Assembly (NCBI RefSeq): GCF_900128425.1
Contig: NZ_LT635782.1
Location: 721,359-785,358 of the forward strand
Direction: 5' to 3'
Length of the DNA: 64,000 bases
From: Anaerococcus urinomassiliensis
GTDB lineage: Bacteria > Bacillota > Clostridia > Tissierellales > Peptoniphilaceae
Shown: positions 53,425 through 62,921 of the stretch, in pieces
Layout: every line of letters begins with the position of its first letter
How positions within the stretch are numbered: the stretch's first letter is position 1
The notes under the pieces: generated by a model
What the model was told of the DNA's origin: nothing
The model's database searches: none
The model's input: the letters and a program-made list of their open reading frames with translations, nothing else
Made by a program: the position numbers and the translations under genes

Positions 53425-55211
53425 ATATCCTCCAAATCAATTATATGGTAGCAAATCTCCTCGCTATTTAAAATATCTTCCTCACGATTATGACAGGTAA
53501 AATATATTATCTGCCTAATATCTCCTAGGTCTAATAGGTAAAATAGGGCGATTCTTAGTCTATCAAGGTCATAATTTATAAAGGCATCGTCAAAAACCAT
53601 AAAAGTATCCAGATTTTGCTCATTTATAGAAAATTTAAAGGCAAAATTCATCTGGTCATAAAATCCTGTAGAAAGCCTAGTCAAATCCAAATAAGTGCCA
53701 TCATTTTGTAAAATGCTTGGCAGAAGATTTTCATCATAGGTAATTTTCTCATACTTACCCCTGGAAAGCTGAAAGATTATATCAGAAACCTCCTTGCTAT
53801 GCTTAAAAAGATTTGACTTATTATCTTTGCTTATCTTATCAATTGTTTTTATAGCAAGCTTTATTGCTTCTATTTCTTTTTCCATTTGGCAAAGTTTGTC
53901 TTTTTGAAAGTTAAGTTCATCTTCCAGATCAACTTCCTTTGAAAGTTTATCTTCAACAGCTGCCAAGTTTTTCTCCAAGGCTAGGTTTTCATCATTTAGC
54001 TTTTGCAAATCTTGGTCAGCTTTACTTATTCTATCGTAAATCTCATTGATATCGACATTCTTGATGGCCAAATAATCTTCTAGATTAGAGTTCTGCATTT
54101 CTAGAACTCTTATAAGCTCTATTAATCTTTCCTTATCTTTGATAAGTCCCTTATAAATTATATAATTTTCATCTAGATTATACTTCTTATCCGTATTTTT
54201 TCCCTTTTTGTATTTTTCTATAAAATAAATCACTAGGGGCAATATAAGGGCAAGGGCTAAAAGATATGGCAATTTGCTTTGTAACCATAACATGACAAAA
54301 AATAATGAAGTAAGGGCGTAGATAAGGAAATTTCTCCAATCAAAATTATTATGGGAATCTTCCATATCATAATCTTGGTATTCTTCGTATTTTACAAGCT
54401 CTTTTTCTATGAAATTAAGCTCGTTTTGGTATTTGATTTGCTCTTCCAAGCTCTTATACGAGGGGTTGTTCCTATAGTCATCCCTAATCTTTATTAATTC
54501 TTTTAGTTTCTTTTTTTGTCGGTCTAATTTGTCCCTATTTTTGTAAAGTTTTTGCAAGTCATTATTGTAGTTTTTCCTCAAAGTTTTAAGGTAAGCTAGG
54601 TCATTTTCTAGATTTTCTATCCTATTATTGGTCTTAGCATAGGCTTTGGTATAGGCCCTAGCTGTGCCAATATCTGCCAATCTCTCTTTTAGATTTTCTA
54701 TGGCAAGGGATGGAGAAAAGTAATAATCATCGCCAGAACTTAGCATTTCACTAATCTTATCCTTTAGGTCAGACAAGGATTCCTGGCTTTGGTAACTTGC
54801 TATGAGATTTTTATATAAATCATAATCTATGCCAAGAAGAAATTCTCCAGGGTAGTTGAGATTGCTAGATTTTGACTCAATTATTTCATTAGTGTCTAGA
54901 TTATAAATCTCATATGTACCATCAAAGAAATTGCGGCTTATCCTATAATTTGTTCCATTCTTATTAAAAATCCCATATCCTGCATACTTGTAGGAATGAA
55001 TGGGTTTATAGATTTCCTGTTTTTTGTTAAAGTGGCGGACCTTTTTACCATCGTCAAAGCCATAAAGTAGGCCTTCTATAAAACTTACTATGGTAGACTT
55101 GCCGGACTCGTTTTTGCCATAGATTAGGTTAAAGTCAGGAGATAATTCTATTTCTATATTTTCAAATTGGCCAAAGGAGATTATGTATAATTTCTTAATA
55201 TAAAGACTCAT
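53421..55211 (-). CDS. YhaN/SbcC-like SMC-type ATPase with internal membrane segments
   Basis: A 596-aa ATPase with a split ABC head. Walker A is FNLIYGKNESGKSTIVSF near 27-44. Coiled coils fill about 180-280 and 360-480. The C-terminal half has the signature LSTGFYDQMNFAFKF and Walker B FMVFDDAFINYD. Between the coils, near 300-345, lie two hydrophobic helices (FLIYALTSLFFVMLW and LPYLLALALILPLVIYFI) that would anchor the hinge end in the membrane. It is much shorter than B. subtilis YhaN (about 960 aa). It partners the SbcD/YhaO-like nuclease whose gene overlaps it. Confidence 0.87.
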   Translation of the reverse strand: MSLYIKKLYIISFGQFENIEIELSPDFNLIYGKNESGKSTIVSFIEGLLYGFDDGKKVRHFNKKQEIYKPIHSYKYAGYGIFNKNGTNYRISRNFFDGTYEIYNLDTNEIIESKSSNLNYPGEFLLGIDYDLYKNLIASYQSQESLSDLKDKISEMLSSGDDYYFSPSLAIENLKERLADIGTARAYTKAYAKTNNRIENLENDLAYLKTLRKNYNNDLQKLYKNRDKLDRQKKKLKELIKIRDDYRNNPSYKSLEEQIKYQNELNFIEKELVKYEEYQDYDMEDSHNNFDWRNFLIYALTSLFFVMLWLQSKLPYLLALALILPLVIYFIEKYKKGKNTDKKYNLDENYIIYKGLIKDKERLIELIRVLEMQNSNLEDYLAIKNVDINEIYDRISKADQDLQKLNDENLALEKNLAAVEDKLSKEVDLEDELNFQKDKLCQMEKEIEAIKLAIKTIDKISKDNKSNLFKHSKEVSDIIFQLSRGKYEKITYDENLLPSILQNDGTYLDLTRLSTGFYDQMNFAFKFSINEQNLDTFMVFDDAFINYDLDRLRIALFYLLDLGDIRQIIYFTCHNREEDILNSEEICYHIIDLEDI

Positions 55212-56212
55212 TTTTTGCTCCTTAAAATGGCATCTCGACCTAGCTTTAGGGCAAGTTTTGATATTTCATCATCCTTATCCACTAAGCTTTCTTCAAATTT
55301 GCTCAAAAGAGTATTAGGATAAAGCATAGATAGATTATCCAGACCTTGATCTATTTCTACATAAGAAAAATCTGCCCTAAGATGATTTTGGATACTCTTG
55401 CTATTTATAGGATCTCTTGACCTAATATTAAGTCTTACAATGTTTTTCTTATCCGTAAGCTTTCTATTAACATATTCTATCAAAGCCTTTTCATCGGCAA
55501 AATCATCATAAGATAGGTCAAAAGTCTGAAATTCTATTAGATTTGAATTAATGTGACTATGTTTACCATCATCATATAGGATATAACCAAAATTTTCTGT
55601 ATCTGCAAAAGAGCGCGGTTCTATGCTTGATGGATAGTGGATATTTTTGTAGGACCTAGCCTTGTGTATATGTCCTAGGGCCACATAGTCAAAGCCTATT
55701 TTACTAATCCTATCCTTATCTAAGTTTAGGTAATTTGTAGGGCTATCAGATATATCAGCATGGGCCAATAAGATGTTAAAATAACCTTTATCCAAACTAA
55801 TGTCGTAAGGAAAATCCCTGTCATAAATCCTATCTTTGTATGAGAGTCCATAAACCCTAATCTTTTCATTTTCAAACATAGATAGGCTTTCACTTGTGAA
55901 AATGTGGAGATTGTTTGGTTTTTGATTAAGAAAAATCTTATTGTAGGAATCAAAATAATCATGATTGCCAGTCACGTAATAAATGTCCTTAGAAAAATCC
56001 TCAAATATAGCAAAAAGCCTAGCAAAATCTTTGGATGAAAAGTAAGACCTCTCAAAGAGGTCTCCAGCTATAAGGGCAAAGTCTACATCCTTGTTTTTAG
56101 CAAAGATATTTTCAAAAGACTGCCAGGTATTTTTCCTAATGAAAGAACCAAGGTCATCGTTAAAAGTCGAATTATCCGCCAAATGAGCATCTGCCAGGTG
56201 GATAAATCTCAT
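55208..56212 (-). CDS. SbcD/YhaO/Mre11-like DNA exonuclease
   Basis: A 334-aa metallophosphoesterase of the Mre11 group. FIHLADAHLADN at the start, ALIAGDLFERSYFS near 47, YYVTGNHDYFDSY near 78, ILLAHADISD near 147 and VALGHIHKARS near 180 give all metal ligands. Following residues lead to a capping domain. With the SMC-type ATPase encoded next it should form a Mre11-Rad50-like complex that trims DNA ends. It overlaps both neighbours by 4 bases. Confidence 0.9.
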   Translation of the reverse strand: MRFIHLADAHLADNSTFNDDLGSFIRKNTWQSFENIFAKNKDVDFALIAGDLFERSYFSSKDFARLFAIFEDFSKDIYYVTGNHDYFDSYNKIFLNQKPNNLHIFTSESLSMFENEKIRVYGLSYKDRIYDRDFPYDISLDKGYFNILLAHADISDSPTNYLNLDKDRISKIGFDYVALGHIHKARSYKNIHYPSSIEPRSFADTENFGYILYDDGKHSHINSNLIEFQTFDLSYDDFADEKALIEYVNRKLTDKKNIVRLNIRSRDPINSKSIQNHLRADFSYVEIDQGLDNLSMLYPNTLLSKFEESLVDKDDEISKLALKLGRDAILRSKK

Positions 56213-56778
56213 ATATTGTTTACCTTTTCTATTAATTTAATGTTGCTTTTGACGTCAAAAACTGTAATTGCACCATTTTCAATCCAAAAACTATCCCAGT
56301 CGCTTAGATCTTTAAGGATCCAAAATAGGCAGGACTTGATGGCAATGCCGTGGCTAACGCAAAGGGCATTTTCGTTTTTCTTTGAAATCTCATCCAAAAA
56401 TTCGCTAGTCCTATTGATTAGATCCATCCTAGATTCACCATTAGGATATCTGGTATTGAAGGGATCTTCTGCTTGAGTTTTGAAAAAATCCTTGTAATTG
56501 GTTCTTACTTCTACAAAAGATTGGCCCTTAAAATCTCCAAAGTCTAGCTCATTGATGCGGGCATCTGGGGTAGATTCCGAAAAGCCAAGCATCTTGGCTG
56601 TTTGTTGGCTCCTAAGCAAGGCTGATGTATATACAGTATCTATTTTGTATTTCTCAAGGGCACGTCTAGTGTTTACCAAAACATTAAAACCGCTCTTACT
56701 AAGTTTGGTACTATCAAGTGAATATAGACTTGACATATTTGCTTCAGTCAAGCCATGTCTTACTAAAATAATTTTCAT
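56209..56778 (-). CDS. histidine phosphatase family protein
   Basis: A 189-aa phosphoglycerate-mutase-like phosphatase. The catalytic motif is VRHGLTEANMSSLY at 6-19 (phospho-His). YTSALLRSQQTAKML, ELDFGDFKGQSF and LCVSHGIAIKSCL (second His) follow. Substrates of such small family members include alpha-ribazole phosphate and sugar phosphates; nothing here decides. It is the first gene of the unit reading through sbcD to the CYTH gene, with TATAAT at 56802-56797 upstream. Confidence 0.9.
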   Translation of the reverse strand: MKIILVRHGLTEANMSSLYSLDSTKLSKSGFNVLVNTRRALEKYKIDTVYTSALLRSQQTAKMLGFSESTPDARINELDFGDFKGQSFVEVRTNYKDFFKTQAEDPFNTRYPNGESRMDLINRTSEFLDEISKKNENALCVSHGIAIKSCLFWILKDLSDWDSFWIENGAITVFDVKSNIKLIEKVNNI

Positions 56779-56815
56779 TATTACTCCTTTATCTTATTAT
56801 ACTAAACTATTCCCA

Positions 56816-56843
56816 TACAAAAACAAGGCCAAGGACCTTGTCT
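56816..56843 (-). terminator. terminator of the ABC exporter operon
   Basis: ACAAGG...CCTTGT stem with a short loop, followed by TTTTTGT on the minus strand. It lies about 90 bases after the permease stop. Confidence 0.8.
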
Positions 56844-56929
56844 TTATTGGGCGAAAAAACTCACATTAAGAATATCCTAATATTACTTAATTGCTGAAGT
56901 TTCTCCTACTATAAAATTAGATACCCTTT

Positions 56930-59900
56930 TTATTCCCCGCTACTCATAGCTTCAGCCATATCTATCTTCTTTAGCTTATTGTGAACTATCAATAGTAAGG
57001 CTATAGAGATTGCTATGGTGATAAGTCCACTATATAAAAACGGTATAAAATGGACTCTGTAGGCTAGGAGTATGTCTCTTGGTGCAACGACAGATATTAT
57101 ATATCTAAACATTGCAATTCCAAGGAAATATCCAACTATTATACCTAGTACGGTTAGGATAAATATTTCTCTAAATATATATGAGGTCACTTCTCTAGGG
57201 TAAAATCCTAAGACCTTTATGGTAGCTAGTTCCCTCTTTCGCTCGCTCACATTTATATTTATCAAATTGTAAAGAACGACTAGGGCAAGCATTACAGAAA
57301 TTAGAGTTATGACTCCTATAACTAGGTTAAGATTTGCCATTAGCACATCAATAGATGCGTAGATTACAGTTGAATTGACGATGGCGTTTACTGCTGATTC
57401 ATCTTCTATCTCTTCTATAATCTGGTCAGCATCTCCTATAAGGTAGGAGGCGTTTGTTGTAAGTTTACCTCCTGTAATAGCTTCAAATTTCGCCTTATCC
57501 ATGTAAATATAGTTACCCGTGTAATTTTCTGCAATATTACTTATAGTGAAATCATAAGCCTTGTCCTTGTAGGAAAGCTTTATAGTATCACCAGGCTTAA
57601 GCTTAAGTGCATTTGCAATTTTTTCAGTCATAACTGCTTCTTCACCCTCTAGCTTGATAGGGTTTCTCTTTAAGTCATAGAGACTTATGAATGAATCAAA
57701 ATCATCTGTTGAATTTGCCACAACTAGGGAAGCTTCACGAGTCTTATCAGCTGCCTTAAGCTTTATATCTTCCATTCTGATTGGGTGGGACTTGTATGGT
57801 TTAATCTTCTCATTAAAGCTTTTTATATCGCTATCTTTGGCCTTTTCGTCTACCATTGCTATCACATCGTAGTGGTTAATCATATCCTTTTGAAGGTTTA
57901 TGGTATCTTTGATTGAATCAATCATGGCAAATCCAAAGAAGGTAAGAGCTGTACATCCACCTACTCCAAATAGGGTCATAAACATCCTTGACTTGTACCT
58001 AAATAAGTTCCTGGATGTTATCTTTTGCAAAAATGATAGGCGTTTCCAGATTGGCTTAATCTTTTCTAAGAGTATCTTCTTGCCAGGATCTGGTGCCTTT
58101 GGAAGTAAGAGTGCAGCCGGAGTTTCCTTGACAGTTTCTTTTGATGATAAGAAGACTGTAAGGGCAACTAGTAGCGATGATAAAACTACTGCAAAGACCA
58201 TGTAAGGCAATGGATTGACATAGTCTATTCCTAGGTTGGCAAAGCCTGATGAATAGGCCTTTATAATAACTTCTGCCACTACAAATCGTCCTATAATAGC
58301 GCCAATAATTGAACCAATAAATGTTGGAATTATCCCATATAGGTAAAATCTTTGGCTAATTTGCTTATTTGAGTAGCCCAAGGCCTTCAAAGTTCCATTT
58401 ATGGTTCTTTGCTCATCTATGAAACGCTTCATGGTTGTAAGGGTTACAAGCATTGCAACCAGGTAGAAAAATGTAGGAAATACCTTGGTAAGCTCGTCCA
58501 TATTTAGGGAGTTTTGATAATAGGTATTGATTCCCTCGTTATCTCTGATAGTTTGGATATCATATTCTGGATCTACAAGCCTTGCTAGTGTATCTTTAGC
58601 ATCAGATATTTGATCTTCTCCATCAGATATGTCCTTTTGGGCGTCCTTTTTCTCATTTTCAAACTTGGAAAGATTCTTCTTATACTCTTCTTCTCCGTCC
58701 AAGATCTCCTGGTAGGCATCTTCCAATTCTATTTGGCCCTTGGTCCTCTCGTCGGCAAGCTTGTTTAGCCCAGCCTTATAGTCAGTCCAACCCTTATCAA
58801 TCTTAGCTTGGTTTTGATCTATTTGTGCTTTGGCAGAATCTAGAGCCCTTTGGCCAGAAGCTCTGTTATTAGTTAACTCTTCCTTGCCAGCAGTAAGTTT
58901 TGCAAAGCCTTGGTCGATTTCCTTTTGCTTAGCATCTAATTCAGTCTTAGCAGAGTCAAGCTTTGATTTTTCGTCATTATAGCGATTGTCTAGCTCATTT
59001 TTCTTAAGTTCATAGTCTGCCAGGCCCTTTTCATATTCTTGATAAGCTCTTTCTAGCTGGGCCTTCATAGCAGCTATTTCTTCTAGGCTAGGCTTGGAAG
59101 CTTGCCCTTCTTGATTTTCTCCTGGTATATTTTCTGTACCATCAGGAGATTCATTTGAGGATTCCAAAAGGTCGATTTGAGCTTTCTTGGCATCTAGCTC
59201 AGCCTTACTCGCTTGTAGTTTTTCCAAAGCTTTTGCTAGTTCACTTTTAGGACCTGCAAATTCCCCATCTAGCTTTGTATAAGCCACTTCAAGGTCTTTT
59301 TTGCCTTGGTCAATCTCAGCTTGTCCATTTACTAGTTTTTCTTCATTAGCCTTAAGCTTATCTTCTGCTGCTCTAATCCTATCCTTGAAGGCTCTAAGGT
59401 TTTTCTGGTAACTAGCTTTGCCAGACTCAATTTCGTTTTGACCATTTATGAGCTCAGTTTTTGAATCTTCTAGTTTTTTCTCAGCATCAGCAATCTCTTT
59501 GGCAAAATCTTTTTTACCTTTTTGGTAGTCAATATTTGCCTGGTCTAGGTCTTTGCGACCGTCTTGCAATTTTTTGTCTGCATCTGAGATTTGTTCTTTG
59601 GCATCATCTATTTCTTTTTGGGCATCATCTAGGTCTTTTTTACTGTCTTTTCTGATATCAGCCAAAACCTCTCTTGGACGATTGGCAAAGGCATCTTCGA
59701 TTTCTTCTTGCTTTTTGTCCACATAAGCTAAGTATTCGTCACTGGTCCTATCCATATCACGGCTTTTTTTGTAGTTAATATTAATTTCGCCATATTTGTC
59801 CGTATCAAAATCATCTTCCATGACAAAGCCATAGCCATCTATTTCCTTTTTGGCAGTAAAAGAAAGCTCTCTCATATCTTCCATAAAATAATCAGAAGAT

Positions 59901-60406
59901 TTGAAAAAACCTACGACTTCATAGCTGAGATTTTTCATCACTTCTTCGTCAACCCTGGCATTTTCTATATAGGAAAAACTTAGTTTATCGCCTATTTTCC
60001 TATCTTTGCTAAGTCCAATATCAAGGGCTATCTCACCAGCTTTCTCTGGCATACGTCCTTTTACAAGATGAGACTTTTTGATATCTTTGTGATAGGATTT
60101 AAGTCTTATTAAATTTTCCCCTTCCATGAGGTCGGCTGTTTTGACCATGGTCATCTTTTCTATATCAGGATCTCTTTTTAATATAAGCTCATCTTCGTAA
60201 TCTAGACCGTAGGTAGAGGTTACTATCATATCCGCGTGATCGTAGGTCTTTAAGGACTTATCAAGAGTATTTCTCATAGATGGTCCAGTAAGGGTAAGTG
60301 CTACCACCACTAGGGTGGCAAGGCCTACCATTATAGCAATAGATGCCACCTTGCCCTTAGTGTTTTTAATATCTTTAAGGATATTTTTAAAGTAAGTTTT
60401 GTTCAT
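56930..60406 (-). CDS. giant FtsX/MacB-type ABC permease with coiled-coil extracellular domain
   Basis: An 1158-aa permease. One membrane segment near 20-42 is followed by a MacB-like extracytoplasmic domain. A very long Lys/Glu/Asp/Gln coiled coil spans about 240-620, with repeats of the type ELxxGxxEI and a Pro/Gly break (SNESPDGTENIPGEN) near its middle. FtsX core 1 (about 640-775, TMs near 650, 700, 750), a second MacB-like domain (about 800-1010) and FtsX core 2 (about 1025-1150) follow. Such exporters move peptides or lipids, or transmit force to wall hydrolases. The ATG at 60406 is used rather than a GTG overlapping the ATPase gene. Confidence 0.9.
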   Translation of the reverse strand: MNKTYFKNILKDIKNTKGKVASIAIMVGLATLVVVALTLTGPSMRNTLDKSLKTYDHADMIVTSTYGLDYEDELILKRDPDIEKMTMVKTADLMEGENLIRLKSYHKDIKKSHLVKGRMPEKAGEIALDIGLSKDRKIGDKLSFSYIENARVDEEVMKNLSYEVVGFFKSSDYFMEDMRELSFTAKKEIDGYGFVMEDDFDTDKYGEININYKKSRDMDRTSDEYLAYVDKKQEEIEDAFANRPREVLADIRKDSKKDLDDAQKEIDDAKEQISDADKKLQDGRKDLDQANIDYQKGKKDFAKEIADAEKKLEDSKTELINGQNEIESGKASYQKNLRAFKDRIRAAEDKLKANEEKLVNGQAEIDQGKKDLEVAYTKLDGEFAGPKSELAKALEKLQASKAELDAKKAQIDLLESSNESPDGTENIPGENQEGQASKPSLEEIAAMKAQLERAYQEYEKGLADYELKKNELDNRYNDEKSKLDSAKTELDAKQKEIDQGFAKLTAGKEELTNNRASGQRALDSAKAQIDQNQAKIDKGWTDYKAGLNKLADERTKGQIELEDAYQEILDGEEEYKKNLSKFENEKKDAQKDISDGEDQISDAKDTLARLVDPEYDIQTIRDNEGINTYYQNSLNMDELTKVFPTFFYLVAMLVTLTTMKRFIDEQRTINGTLKALGYSNKQISQRFYLYGIIPTFIGSIIGAIIGRFVVAEVIIKAYSSGFANLGIDYVNPLPYMVFAVVLSSLLVALTVFLSSKETVKETPAALLLPKAPDPGKKILLEKIKPIWKRLSFLQKITSRNLFRYKSRMFMTLFGVGGCTALTFFGFAMIDSIKDTINLQKDMINHYDVIAMVDEKAKDSDIKSFNEKIKPYKSHPIRMEDIKLKAADKTREASLVVANSTDDFDSFISLYDLKRNPIKLEGEEAVMTEKIANALKLKPGDTIKLSYKDKAYDFTISNIAENYTGNYIYMDKAKFEAITGGKLTTNASYLIGDADQIIEEIEDESAVNAIVNSTVIYASIDVLMANLNLVIGVITLISVMLALVVLYNLININVSERKRELATIKVLGFYPREVTSYIFREIFILTVLGIIVGYFLGIAMFRYIISVVAPRDILLAYRVHFIPFLYSGLITIAISIALLLIVHNKLKKIDMAEAMSSGE

Positions 60407-60408
60407 AA

Positions 60409-61110
60409 TTACCACTCGATTTCATCAATTGGTTTTGGATTGTCATTTACATAATTTTCCACAATCCTACCATCACGTAGCTCTATGACATTATCTGCCA
60501 TAGGCTTAATCAGTGAGTTGTGGGTTATAATTATTACCGTTGCTCCAAGTGATCTAGACGCATCTTGGAGAAGTTTTAGGATATTTTTGCCTGTTTCATA
60601 GTCTAGGGCTCCTGTAGGTTCATCACAGAGCAATAGCTTAGGATTTTTGGCAAGAGCTCTTGCTATGGCAACTCTCTGCTGCTCACCACCTGATAATTGT
60701 GATGGGAAGTTTCCTGACCTTTGGCCTAGACCTACTTCCTCTAGGACTTGATTTGCATCTAAAGGATCTTCGGCAATTTCTGAGGATAGCTCCACGTTTT
60801 CAAGAGCTGTAAGATTTGCCACGAGGTTGTAGTGTTGGAATACAAAGCCTACGTCATTTCTCCTGTAGGTCGTTAGGTCCATATCAGAAAGTTCTGCTAG
60901 ATTCTTGCCATCGATTAGGACATCTCCACTAGTGGCCTTTTCCATGCCTCCAAGAATATTTAAAAGTGTAGTCTTTCCTGCTCCTGAGGCACCAACTATT
61001 ACTAGTAGCCTGCCCTTTTCTAGGTCAAAAGATATATCATCATTAGCAAGTATGGTCGAATCACCAGACTTGTATTCTTTTTTTAGATTGTTTAATTCAA
61101 TATATGCCAT
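60409..61110 (-). CDS. ABC transporter ATPase (MacB/LolD type)
   Basis: A 233-aa ATPase. Walker [18 protein letters not shown] near 36-52, Q loop FVFQHYN, signature [16 protein letters not shown], Walker [13 protein letters not shown] and switch His in IITHN are all canonical. It energises the large permease encoded two bases downstream. The MacB/LolD subtype (with the [10 protein letters not shown] segment) usually drives mechanotransmission rather than solute import. Confidence 0.95.
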   Translation of the reverse strand: MAYIELNNLKKEYKSGDSTILANDDISFDLEKGRLLVIVGASGAGKTTLLNILGGMEKATSGDVLIDGKNLAELSDMDLTTYRRNDVGFVFQHYNLVANLTALENVELSSEIAEDPLDANQVLEEVGLGQRSGNFPSQLSGGEQQRVAIARALAKNPKLLLCDEPTGALDYETGKNILKLLQDASRSLGATVIIITHNSLIKPMADNVIELRDGRIVENYVNDNPKPIDEIEW

Positions 61111-61174
61111 AATAGCCTTTCTATTTTTTTATTATTATCATATTTATACCAATTATCGGCAAATAGTAATCAAT

Positions 61175-61831
61175 TTAATTCTTATAAAGCTTTTTGAAGT
61201 TGTCTCTTTTCAAAAACCAGGCAAAGTCTACTTGAAAAGGTCTTGCGTATGAAGAAGCCTTCATAGACCTTATAGTTTCAAGGACTTTTTCTTCAGAATA
61301 ATCGAGTATTAGCATTCTTAGATCATAAGTAAGCTTAAAATCTTTTAGAATGTCATTTATTTTTACTACCATAGGTCCAAGATCATTCCAAGCATCTTGG
61401 AATTGGTATAAATATTTTAAACTCTCTAAGTACTTACTCCCATAAGTCATTTGTCTATTAGTACTTATTAGTCTATCATTATCAAGATTAACATTTGCTT
61501 GATCTTCTATATCTACTTTAACATTTTGCTCATCTGGATTATATTTCTTTTCGTAAACTTCAGTTTCCCAACGAACAATGACCCCATTTTCACGGATGGG
61601 GTAGCGTCTTATGTATCCTTCGTTGATAAGCTCGTCAATCCCAGACCTAAAAGATCTAATCCCGTCCTTGGAATGGGTGATGATTTCATCAAAATATATG
61701 ACCCAGTCACCAGGCAAAGACAAGAAATAAGTCAAGATCCCCTTGGCTTTGAAGGATAAGTTTTCATCTTTAAGATATTCATTATCAACTATGGTAAAAT
61801 TTTCATTTTTTTGTATCTTCTTTGCAATCAT
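61175..61831 (-). CDS. helix-turn-helix protein resembling phage/plasmid replisome organisers
   Basis: A 218-aa protein. The first 90 residues are a winged helix of the type found at the N-terminus of DnaD-like or replication-initiation proteins: LSFKAKGILTYFLSLPGDWVIYFDEIITHSKDGIRSFRSGIDELINEGYIRR. The middle is charged and probably flexible. The C-terminal 90 residues form helices ending in YARPFQVDFAWFLKRDNFKKLYKN, a pattern common at the end of such proteins. No phage or plasmid genes surround it, so it may be a domesticated remnant or a chromosomal DNA-binding protein of unknown role. Confidence 0.75.
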   Translation of the reverse strand: MIAKKIQKNENFTIVDNEYLKDENLSFKAKGILTYFLSLPGDWVIYFDEIITHSKDGIRSFRSGIDELINEGYIRRYPIRENGVIVRWETEVYEKKYNPDEQNVKVDIEDQANVNLDNDRLISTNRQMTYGSKYLESLKYLYQFQDAWNDLGPMVVKINDILKDFKLTYDLRMLILDYSEEKVLETIRSMKASSYARPFQVDFAWFLKRDNFKKLYKN

Positions 61832-61910
61832 AACCTACTCCTTTTACCTATATATAGCTAAGGAAAGGAAAAATTCCCGATATGATCATATAAGTTATGA
61901 TAATTTAAAT

Positions 61911-61943
61911 AAAAAAAACCTTCCAAGGACATTATTGGAAGGT
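61911..61943 (-). terminator. terminator of the Fur-family gene
   Basis: ACCTTCCAA/TTGGAAGGT perfect 9-bp stem with a 7-base loop and eight Ts on the minus strand. Confidence 0.93.
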
Positions 61944-61948
61944 AATTA

Positions 61949-62392
61949 TTATTTGCAATCAGGGCATAGACCCCTATATGTAATGTCGACACTTTCGATT
62001 TCATAGTCAGCTAGCTCTTCTATCTTGTAATCATTTGTATCTTTCAAATCTATGATTTTACCACAATTTTCGCATATAAAGTGGCTGTGACGATCTTTGG
62101 CAAATTCATATCTTTTGCTTGTTAAGTTGAAATCTAGTTCTTTTACTATGTTTTTTCCTGTAAAGATCTTTAGTGTATTATAAACTGTAGCTTGAGATAT
62201 GACTGGATCTATCTTTTTTAGATCAGTAAATATTGTCTCAGCTGAAGGGTGCTTGTGATTTTTTAATAGATAATCAAGGATTAAAAGTCGCTGGTGAGAA
62301 ACTCTTATACCATTATCTTGCAATAATTGTTTTTCTGATTCTATTCTTTCTTCTGGCTTCAAGTATTCTAAGTTTTGTATCTTCTCTTCCAT
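61949..62392 (-). CDS. Fur-family metalloregulator, probably PerR-like
   Basis: A 147-aa regulator. The winged helix is NGIRVSHQRLLILDYLLKNHKHPSAETIF, then SQATVYNTLKIF. The dimerisation domain has the sensory-site HSHF in DRHSHFICENCGKI and two zinc-binding pairs, CENC and CPDC, the latter at the very C-terminus. The pattern fits PerR or Fur; PerR is the more common single copy in anaerobic Gram-positives. It would repress oxidative-stress or iron genes. An inverted repeat in its own promoter region suggests autoregulation. Confidence 0.88.
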   Translation of the reverse strand: MEEKIQNLEYLKPEERIESEKQLLQDNGIRVSHQRLLILDYLLKNHKHPSAETIFTDLKKIDPVISQATVYNTLKIFTGKNIVKELDFNLTSKRYEFAKDRHSHFICENCGKIIDLKDTNDYKIEELADYEIESVDITYRGLCPDCK

Positions 62393-62414
62393 CCAATCTC
62401 TCCTTTACCCTAGT

Positions 62415-62434
62415 ATATAATTATACAATTATAT
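62415..62434. promoter_or_regulatory. candidate operator upstream of the Fur-family gene
   Basis: ATATAATT-ATAC-AATTATAT is a perfect 8-bp inverted repeat with a 4-base spacer, 23 bases before the start codon. It is AT-rich like PerR boxes but not an exact match to the TTATAATnATTATAA consensus, and AT-rich palindromes arise easily by chance here. Confidence 0.4.
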
Positions 62435-62465
62435 TATTATATTACAAGATTTGAAAAAACACAAT

Positions 62466-62489
62466 AAAAAAAGCCCTCATTGAGAGCTT
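62466..62489 (-). terminator. terminator after rplL
   Basis: AAGCTCTC, loop AAT, GAGGGCTT (one U-G pair), then seven Ts on the minus strand, 18 bases after the rplL stop. Confidence 0.9.
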
Positions 62490-62506
62490 TTTAATGTTAA
62501 AGTTAA

Positions 62507-62890
62507 TTAAGCAATTTCTACTTCTGCGCCAGCTTCTTCTAATTTAGCTTTTAGTGCTTCAGCTTCGTCTTTAGAAACTTTTTCAGCTACTGGTGCTGGA
62601 GCGCCATCAACTAGAGCTTTAGCTTCTTTTAGTCCAAGTCCAGCTGCGTCTTTAACAACTTTGATTACGTTGATTTTAGCTTGTCCAGCTGATTTTAATA
62701 CAACGTCAAATTCTGTTTTTTCAGCTGCTGCTGCTTCGCCTGCACCACCTGCTGCTGGAGCTGCTGCTACTACTGCTGCTTGAGCTGTTACGTCAAATTC
62801 TTCTTCGATTGCGTGTACTAGGTCGCTTAGTTCAAGTACTGTAAGAGTTTTGATATCTTCTAATATTTGTGTTACTTTTTCACTTGCCAT
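62507..62890 (-). CDS. rplL: 50S ribosomal protein L7/L12
   Basis: A 127-aa stalk protein. The N-terminal dimerisation helices contain [19 protein letters not shown]. An Ala/Gly hinge ([20 protein letters not shown]) and the C-terminal factor-binding domain [24 protein letters not shown] follow. It recruits translation GTPases. It lies 31 bases after rplJ in the usual order and ends in a terminator, so rpoB is not directly co-terminal. Confidence 0.98.
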   Translation of the reverse strand: MASEKVTQILEDIKTLTVLELSDLVHAIEEEFDVTAQAAVVAAAPAAGGAGEAAAAEKTEFDVVLKSAGQAKINVIKVVKDAAGLGLKEAKALVDGAPAPVAEKVSKDEAEALKAKLEEAGAEVEIA

Positions 62891-62921
62891 TTTAAATTCT
62901 CCTTAAATATTTTATCTTAAA

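Noticed and set aside
61880..61891. Perfect palindrome ATATGATCATAT upstream of the HTH gene
   Set aside because: Short and AT-rich; such palindromes are expected by chance in this base composition and it is not in a clear promoter position.
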